DNA from: Bryobacteraceae bacterium
Lineage (GTDB): Bacteria > Acidobacteriota > Terriglobia > Bryobacterales > Bryobacteraceae
DNA: 9,642 nucleotides
Assembly: GCA_030044325.1 (NCBI GenBank)
Contig: JASHWA010000007.1
Span: 1-9,642, forward strand
Direction of reading: 5' to 3'
The translations under genes were made by a program, and so were the position numbers. Under the pieces are notes generated by a model. That model searched no databases, was not told where the DNA came from, and saw nothing but the letters and a program-made list of their open reading frames with translations. Position 1 is the stretch's first letter; the number at the start of each line of letters is the position of its first letter. Positions 6,173-9,642 of the stretch are shown in pieces.

Positions 6173-7023
6173 GGGCGTGCGGCAGGGGCCGCGGTGAGGC
6201 ACAGATGCCAGCCGGCGGTTCTTTCGAACGCGCGAAACAGCGGCCGGGGCATCCAGCGGAAATACCAGACGCGCACGTAGCGATATTGGACGTAATCGCG
6301 AATTCGATAGGGGAAGATATGATCGACCTCCGCTTTGGTGACGCGCAGGCCGGCGTGCGCGAGGAGAGCAGCGCCTTGTTTTCGCGAATACACGTAGGTG
6401 ACGGGGCATCCGGTCTGCGCTTCGGAATTAGCGGCGATCAGGCGGTCCAGCTTCCAGAAGGCGCCTTTGCCGTAGCGCGCGAGAATCCAGAGAACTTTCC
6501 AGGACCAGCGGTAGTAGACCATGATCTTCACGGTCGTGTCAGGTTTTGTAAATGGCGGGAGCTGCGCGATTACGCGCTCCGGGTGAGGGGTGTGATGGAT
6601 GACGCCGAAAGAATAGATGAGATCGTAGGGTTCGGCGGGGACGTTCGCCGCGAGATGCTCGGCGTCGGCCTGAATGAAGCGGATGCGATCTTCGAGGCCG
6701 AAAACGCGAGCGCGAAGGCGGGCGAGATCCAACGATTTTTCGGAGAGATCGACGGCGGTGACGTGCGCGCCGGCGCGGGCGAAGTTGATGGTATCGGTGC
6801 CGAGTCCACAGCCGATTTCGAGGACTTTTTTGCCGCGCCAGGCTTCGAATTGGGCGAAGCGGGGGATGTGCGGCTCGACCATGTACTTGCGGCGCTCGAC
6901 TTCATCGAAGTATTCGCGCGTGCCGATTTGTTTGGGCGAATGGCGGATGTTGCAGGGCCGATCGTTCCAATATTTTTGAACCGCGGCGAGGGGCGTCTTT
7001 TCGAACAGATCAAGAGCGCTCAT
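6169..7023 (-). CDS. Class I SAM-dependent methyltransferase of a glycan-cluster family
   Basis: This 284-residue cytosolic protein has a Rossmann methyltransferase core. Motif I is KVLEIGCGLGTDTINFA (66-82), the acidic residue binding SAM ribose is D92 in VTAVDLSEKSL, the adenine-contact region is FIQADAEHL (117-125; D120), and motif IV is YDLIYSFGVIHHTPHPERVI (133-152). The N-terminal motif VQKYWNDRPCNIRHS (15-29) followed by GTREYFDEVERRKYMVEPHI (34-53) is a signature I associate with methyltransferases in bacterial surface-polysaccharide clusters. The C-terminal 100 residues (TYVYSRKQGAALL, DHIFPYRIRDYV, aromatic-rich 240-272) probably form the substrate cap. The target is most likely a sugar hydroxyl or carboxyl, or a glycolipid, but that is inferred from context. 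Its TGA overlaps the GTG of the large glycosyltransferase by 4 bp, so the two are probably made together. An AGGA-type site lies 11 nt before the ATG. Confidence 0.9.
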   Translation of the reverse strand: MSALDLFEKTPLAAVQKYWNDRPCNIRHSPKQIGTREYFDEVERRKYMVEPHIPRFAQFEAWRGKKVLEIGCGLGTDTINFARAGAHVTAVDLSEKSLDLARLRARVFGLEDRIRFIQADAEHLAANVPAEPYDLIYSFGVIHHTPHPERVIAQLPPFTKPDTTVKIMVYYRWSWKVLWILARYGKGAFWKLDRLIAANSEAQTGCPVTYVYSRKQGAALLAHAGLRVTKAEVDHIFPYRIRDYVQYRYVRVWYFRWMPRPLFRAFERTAGWHLCLTAAPAARP

Positions 7024-7034
7024 ACGTCGATGCG

Positions 7035-7040
7035 TTCCTC
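7035..7040 (-). promoter_or_regulatory. Shine-Dalgarno of the methyltransferase gene, long spacing
   Basis: GAGGAA lies 11 nt before the ATG at 7023. That spacing is longer than usual but workable, and no other purine-rich site is closer. The homologous region starts about ten residues after this ATG, which supports it. Confidence 0.5.
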
Positions 7041-7116
7041 AAAGTATAGCGTGCCGGTAGTGGCGGCGCTCAGGCGCGGCTCATTTGGCGCAGATTTGCT
7101 GCTTTTTCAGGCATTT

Positions 7117-7173
7117 CTGCGCAGCGCAGCCCGCGGCATCGCTGCCGCGGCTCGACGGACCCGCGGTAGCGGG
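7117..7173. repeat. Cluster of three adjacent inverted repeats
   Basis: First, CTGCGC-A-GCGCAG (7117-7129) is a perfect dyad with 6-bp arms. Second, CCGCGGCA-TCGC-TGCCGCGG (7131-7150) is a perfect 8-bp stem with a 4-nt loop. Third, CCCGC-GGTA-GCGGG (7160-7173) is a 5-bp stem with a 4-nt loop. All fall within 57 bp, and none is followed by a T run on either strand. They could be RNA hairpins, a dispersed intergenic repeat of the REP kind, or operator sites between divergent genes. Confidence 0.55.
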
Positions 7174-7273
7174 CGGGGCGACGGCGAACGGGCGCCGACG
7201 TGGCGGAAGACTCGATTCTGCGTGAAAAGACCCAACTCGGGCTGATTTCATGGCGCATATCACGCATCGATTT

Positions 7274-7303
7274 TTGCAAGCCGAAGAAAACGCGTCCGAT
7301 ATT
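7274..7303 (+). promoter_or_regulatory. Weak candidate promoter for the cytochrome c gene
   Basis: TTGCAA (7274-7279, 4 of 6) and GATATT (7298-7303, 4 of 6) are separated by 18 nt. This would give a leader of about 48 nt. Only moderate matches are present, so this is a suggestion. Confidence 0.25.
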
Positions 7304-7347
7304 CGAGGCATTCGGGATGCAGTTTTGTCCGCGACCGTCGCTTCGTG

Positions 7348-7354
7348 AAGGAGG
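7348..7354 (+). promoter_or_regulatory. Strong Shine-Dalgarno before the cytochrome c gene, ambiguous start
   Basis: AAGGAGG is a perfect match to the anti-SD, but it ends only 3 nt before the ATG at 7358. A second in-frame ATG at 7367 is 12 nt away. Both spacings are off the optimum, so either methionine may be used. The signal peptide is workable from both. Confidence 0.6.
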
Positions 7355-7357
7355 CTT

Positions 7358-7762
7358 ATGCGGACAATGATTTTCGTGACACTTCTGGGTTCGCTCGTGA
7401 TGCAAGCTCAGGATAAACAGATTAAGAAGGTGCCAATCACTCAAACCTCGCCCGCTTCCGGGAAACAGATGTTCGGGACGTACTGCGCGCCGTGCCATGG
7501 TTTGGATGGAACGGGCACCGGTCCGGCGGCGTCGGTGCTGAAGAAGCAGCCCGCGGACCTGACGCAGCTGGCGGCGAAGAACGGCGGGAAGTATCCGTCG
7601 TCGCATGTTTTCGCGGTGCTGAAGCAGGTGGATTCGCCGGTGCATGGCTCAAAGGAAATGCCGATCTGGGGCAGCCTGTTCTCTTCGGTGAGCTACAGCG
7701 AGGCCGAAGTGCATATGCGCATCACCAACCTGGTGAGCTACGTCCAGACTTTGCAAAAGTAG
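7358..7762 (+). CDS. Secreted single-heme class I cytochrome c
   Basis: This 134-residue precursor is exported to the periplasm and should carry electrons through one covalent heme. The N-terminus MRTMIFVTLLGSLVMQAQDK has a short basic start, a hydrophobic core and a likely cleavage after A17 (MQA/QDK). The heme motif is CAPCH (C43, C46, H47) in MFGTYCAPCHGLDGTGTGPA, typical of small soluble diheme-free cytochrome c domains. The probable distal axial ligand is M101 in SKEMPIWGSLF, followed by the usual C-terminal helix ITNLVSYVQTL (122-132). The mature length of about 117 residues fits a one-domain cytochrome. No oxidase, dehydrogenase or cytochrome maturation gene is next to it, so its redox partner is unknown. 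It is the only plus-strand gene, and its TAG abuts the stop of the converging CoA-transferase gene. Residue 1 could be either of two methionines. Confidence 0.92.
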   Translation: MRTMIFVTLLGSLVMQAQDKQIKKVPITQTSPASGKQMFGTYCAPCHGLDGTGTGPAASVLKKQPADLTQLAAKNGGKYPSSHVFAVLKQVDSPVHGSKEMPIWGSLFSSVSYSEAEVHMRITNLVSYVQTLQK

Positions 7763-8953
7763 TTAGACGACCTGGTTGGCGCGGAACTCCGCGATCTCGC
7801 CGCTCGAGTATCCGAGCTCGCGGAGAACTTCGCCGGTGTGCTCGCCGAGCATGGGGGCACGCCGGCGGATGGACGCGGGAGTGGAAGAAAGCCGCAGGGC
7901 GGGAGCGGCGATGGGGACGGGCTTGGGCGCGCCGGGATAATCGATGTATTCGAGCATCCCGCGCGCGGAGACCTGGGGGTCTTCAAGCACGTCGGGCAGG
8001 TCATGGACGGGACCGGCGGGGACGCGGGCGCTCTGAAGCGCGGCGATCGCTTCCGCCGTGGTTTTTCCCGCAAGCCAGCGCTTCATCGCGTCGGTGACGA
8101 TGGCGCGGGAATCGGCGCGGGAAAGGTCTGTAGAGAAGCGTTCGTCGCCGATGAGGTCCTGGCGGCCGACCAGGCGGGCCCATCGCGCGAACATGTCCGC
8201 GCCGATGGTCTGCACGACGATCCATCCGTCGGTGGTTTGGTAAGTATCGGCGGGCGCGGAGTAAAACGCGGCGTTGCCGCGCTGTTCTCTCACGATTCCC
8301 ATGACGCTCGCTTCGGCGAGCAGCGCTTGCATGAAGGTCACCGAGGTGGCGAGCAGGGAGCCGTCGACGATTTGGCCCTGGCCGGTTCGCGCGCGATGAA
8401 GCAGGGCGACGACCACCCCGAAGGCGGTGTGAAGCGCCGTTCCGTAATCGGCGAAGGGAACGGCGGAGCGGACGGGCGCGCCGGGGAATCCGGTGAGGCG
8501 CATGGCGCCCGACATCGCCTGCGCGACGGTATCGAATCCCACGCGCCCGGCGTAGGGGCCGTCGGGCCCGAAGGTGGAAACGCGCGCGAGAATGATATCG
8601 GGCCGGATGGCGCGGAGGGTTTCGTAATCGATGCCCATTTTGCGCATCACGGCGACCGGCAAGTTCGCGACGACGACATCGGCGCTCGCGGCGAGCCGTC
8701 GAATAATGTCCGGGGCTTCGGGCTTGGAGGGATCGAGCGTCAGGCTGCGCTTGTTCCGATTGAGCGAAATGAACGCGCCGCCCTCCCCGTGTTGCGTTAC
8801 GGGACCGGTGTAGCGATCCTCGCTGCCCTGCCTGCGATCGATGCGCACGACGTCGGCGCCCATATCGGCGAGGAGCATGGCGCAGTACGGCCCGGCGATG
8901 AATCTCCCGAAATCGATGACGCGAATGCCGGAGAGCGGGCCGGCTAATTCCAC
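7763..8953 (-). CDS. CaiB/BaiF family (class III) CoA-transferase
   Basis: This 396-residue cytosolic enzyme should move CoA between carboxylic acids through an enzyme-bound aspartyl anhydride. The N-terminus PLSGIRVIDFGRFIAGPYCA (6-25) and LLADMGADVVRID (27-39) form the typical family opening. Next come FISLNRNKRSLTLD (61-74), VSTFGPDGPYAGRVGFDTVA (125-144) and QAMSG (145-149). The catalytic aspartate is D169 in PFADYGTALH, the position equivalent to Asp169 of formyl-CoA transferase. VVALLHRARTGQGQIVDGSL (180-199) and the C-terminal VPAGPVHDLPDVLEDPQ (311-327) complete the pattern. Length is normal. I chose the GTG at 8953 because GAGGG lies 5 nt upstream and homology starts at residue 3. 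The in-frame extension upstream is arginine-rich and lies inside the next gene. It overlaps the stop of the dehydratase gene by 10 bp, so the two are one operon. The acyl substrates are not predictable from sequence. Confidence 0.92.
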   Translation of the reverse strand: MELAGPLSGIRVIDFGRFIAGPYCAMLLADMGADVVRIDRRQGSEDRYTGPVTQHGEGGAFISLNRNKRSLTLDPSKPEAPDIIRRLAASADVVVANLPVAVMRKMGIDYETLRAIRPDIILARVSTFGPDGPYAGRVGFDTVAQAMSGAMRLTGFPGAPVRSAVPFADYGTALHTAFGVVVALLHRARTGQGQIVDGSLLATSVTFMQALLAEASVMGIVREQRGNAAFYSAPADTYQTTDGWIVVQTIGADMFARWARLVGRQDLIGDERFSTDLSRADSRAIVTDAMKRWLAGKTTAEAIAALQSARVPAGPVHDLPDVLEDPQVSARGMLEYIDYPGAPKPVPIAAPALRLSSTPASIRRRAPMLGEHTGEVLRELGYSSGEIAEFRANQVV

Positions 8954-9642
8954 TTGAGCCCTCGAAGCTGATCGAGGTTGACGTTGCCTCCGCTCAGCAC
9001 GCACACGACTTTCGAGCCTGGGGGCGCGTCGATCAATCCGTCGAGCAGGGCGGCGACGGGAGCGGCGGCGGCGCCCTCGACCACCAGTTTGGTGTGGGAC
9101 ATGATCCAGATCATGGCTTCGAAGATGCGCCGATCGGGGAGGGTGACGATCCGGTCGACGTAATCGCGGACGATGCGAAAGGTATTCTCGCCGACGCGCT
9201 TGACGCGCAGGCCGTCGATGATGCAGGCGATCTCATCGAGCGTGACCAGGGTTCCGGCCTGGACGCTGCGCTGCATCGCGGGACCGTCCGAGGATTCGAC
9301 GCCGATCACGCGAATGCGCGGATTCCGCGCCTTAAGAGCCATCGAAACTCCGGAAATGAGACCGCCGCCGCCGATGGGCACGATGACGATATCGGCCTGG
9401 GGAAAATCGTCGTAGATTTCCATTCCGAGCGTTCCCTGTCCGGCCATCAACTGCAAATCGTCGAAGGGATGGATCACGGTGTAGCCGTGCTGGGCGGCGA
9501 GCTGCTTCATCTTTTCGTTGGCTTCATCCCAGATGCGGCCGTGCAGCACGACCTCGGCGCCATAGCCGCGGGTGGCCGCGATTTTGGAGGGCGTGGCGTT
9601 TTCCGCCATGACGACCACGGCGCGAAGACCGTGAATTTTCGC
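8944..9642 (-). CDS. Threonine dehydratase/serine racemase family PLP enzyme (5' end beyond window)
   Basis: The C-terminal 232 residues are visible, and the frame is open to the window edge. Roughly 80-100 N-terminal residues, including the PLP lysine, are missing. Fold-type II landmarks are AKIHGLRAVVVMAENATPSK at the very start of the visible part, PFDDLQLMAGQGTLGMEI (the conserved PYDD-AGQGT region of threonine dehydratases), the PLP-phosphate loop IGGGGLISGVSMALK, IRVIGVESSDGPAMQRSV, IIDGLRVKRVGENTF, and the C-terminal VCVLSGGNVNLDQL. There is no ACT-like regulatory domain after it, so it resembles the short catabolic/TdcB type or a serine racemase or hydroxyaspartate dehydratase rather than biosynthetic IlvA. 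The expected reaction is PLP-dependent deamination of threonine (or serine) to 2-oxobutyrate (or pyruvate). Its last 10 bp overlap the start of the CoA-transferase gene. Confidence 0.92.
   Translation of the reverse strand, partial: AKIHGLRAVVVMAENATPSKIAATRGYGAEVVLHGRIWDEANEKMKQLAAQHGYTVIHPFDDLQLMAGQGTLGMEIYDDFPQADIVIVPIGGGGLISGVSMALKARNPRIRVIGVESSDGPAMQRSVQAGTLVTLDEIACIIDGLRVKRVGENTFRIVRDYVDRIVTLPDRRIFEAMIWIMSHTKLVVEGAAAAPVAALLDGLIDAPPGSKVVCVLSGGNVNLDQLRGLKWN
8959..8963 (-). promoter_or_regulatory. Shine-Dalgarno fixing the CoA-transferase start
   Basis: GAGGG-CTCAA-GTG on the minus strand gives a 5-nt spacer to the GTG at 8953. The site lies within the last codons of the upstream dehydratase gene, before its TAG at 8946-8944. 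Confidence 0.6.

Larger units (their letters stand above)
7024..7357. other. Divergent intergenic region, 334 bp, no convincing gene
   Basis: This separates the leftward methyltransferase from the rightward cytochrome c gene. Open frames here are short, rich in Arg/Pro/Ala, and lack a ribosome-binding site or recognisable motif, so I call no gene. The region contains three short dyad symmetries (7117-7173), a candidate promoter and Shine-Dalgarno for the cytochrome gene, and a 9-bp-phased direct repeat CGCAT (7254-7258 and 7263-7267) just before the candidate -35 box. It must hold both divergent promoters. Confidence 0.6.

Noticed and set aside
4544..6280. Long plus-strand open frame (578 codons) opposite the large glycosyltransferase
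   Set aside because: Its translation is low-complexity, rich in Gly/Ala/Arg/Glu and without any family motif. It mirrors a recognisable minus-strand gene; GC-rich codon use produces such frames.
6173..6409. A 79-codon N-terminal extension of the large glycosyltransferase starting at 6409
   Set aside because: The extension is Arg/Pro-rich, lies wholly inside the methyltransferase gene in another frame, and the GT-A fold begins only after the GTG at 6172.
7043..7048. TATACT on the minus strand as a -10 box for the methyltransferase gene
   Set aside because: A good hexamer match (5 of 6), but it lies directly against the GAGGAA ribosome-binding site. A transcript starting 7 nt downstream would lack most of that site, and no -35 match is present. 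Both cannot be functional as drawn.
6067..7245. Plus-strand open frame (392 codons) across the methyltransferase and into the intergenic region
   Set aside because: It runs antisense to a clear methyltransferase and extends into non-coding sequence with arginine-rich translation, so it is a shadow frame.
7028..7269. CGATGCG (7028-7034) and its reverse complement CGCATCG (7263-7269) as paired operator sites flanking the intergenic region
   Set aside because: A 7-bp match over 240 bp of GC-rich DNA is expected by chance, and neither copy has extended symmetry.
7081..7311. A small minus-strand open frame of 76 codons in the divergent intergenic region, with several cysteines
   Set aside because: The spaced cysteines looked at first like a small metal-binding protein. 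There is no Shine-Dalgarno, the composition is that of GC-rich non-coding DNA, and the frame runs through all three inverted repeats.
7838..8947. Plus-strand open frame (369 codons) opposite the CoA-transferase
   Set aside because: Glycine/aspartate-rich translation without motifs; the opposite strand carries a complete CaiB/BaiF protein.
8954..9004. A 17-codon N-terminal extension of the CoA-transferase starting at 9004
   Set aside because: Arg/Gln-rich sequence inside the dehydratase gene. The GTG at 8953 has a well-spaced GAGGG and coincides with the start of family similarity.

Overview
This is a GC-rich bacterial window with no rRNA, tRNA, CRISPR array or insertion sequence that I can see. 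The codon and protein style fits a soil Acidobacteriota genome (Bryobacterales/Solibacter-like): abundant surface-glycan glycosyltransferases, a lone small secreted cytochrome c, and many GTG starts. That taxonomic guess is inference, not a marker-based call. The window holds eight protein genes, seven on the minus strand. Two are cut by the window edges.

Region A (1-7023, all minus, so read right to left) is a surface polysaccharide/glycolipid cluster. In transcription order it encodes: a class I SAM-dependent methyltransferase (7023-6169); a 766-residue glycosyltransferase translationally coupled to it by a GTGA overlap (6172-3872); a promoter-bearing gap; a UDP-glucose/nucleotide-sugar dehydrogenase (3714-2353); a 634-residue polytopic GT-C type membrane glycosyltransferase (2348-444); and the first 94 residues of a polyprenyl-phosphate-type family 2 glycosyltransferase (284 to beyond base 1). 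A coherent reading is that the dehydrogenase supplies a uronic-acid nucleotide sugar, the cytosolic glycosyltransferase and methyltransferase build and decorate a glycan, the family 2 enzyme charges polyprenyl phosphate with a sugar, and the GT-C protein transfers that sugar outside the membrane. The most unusual protein is the 766-residue glycosyltransferase. Its GT-A halves lie about 500 residues apart, and the intervening segment contains three diverged copies of a beta-rich module.

Region B (7024-7357) is a 334-bp divergent intergenic region. It carries a cluster of three short dyad symmetries and a weak candidate promoter for the rightward gene.

Region C (7358-9642) holds a secreted single-heme cytochrome c on the plus strand. 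It runs convergently into a two-gene minus-strand operon, a threonine dehydratase-type PLP enzyme (5' cut off) overlapping by 10 bp a CaiB/BaiF (class III) CoA-transferase. The cytochrome c and CoA-transferase stop codons abut with no base between them.

Long plus-strand open frames opposite the minus-strand genes are GC-driven shadows and were not annotated.
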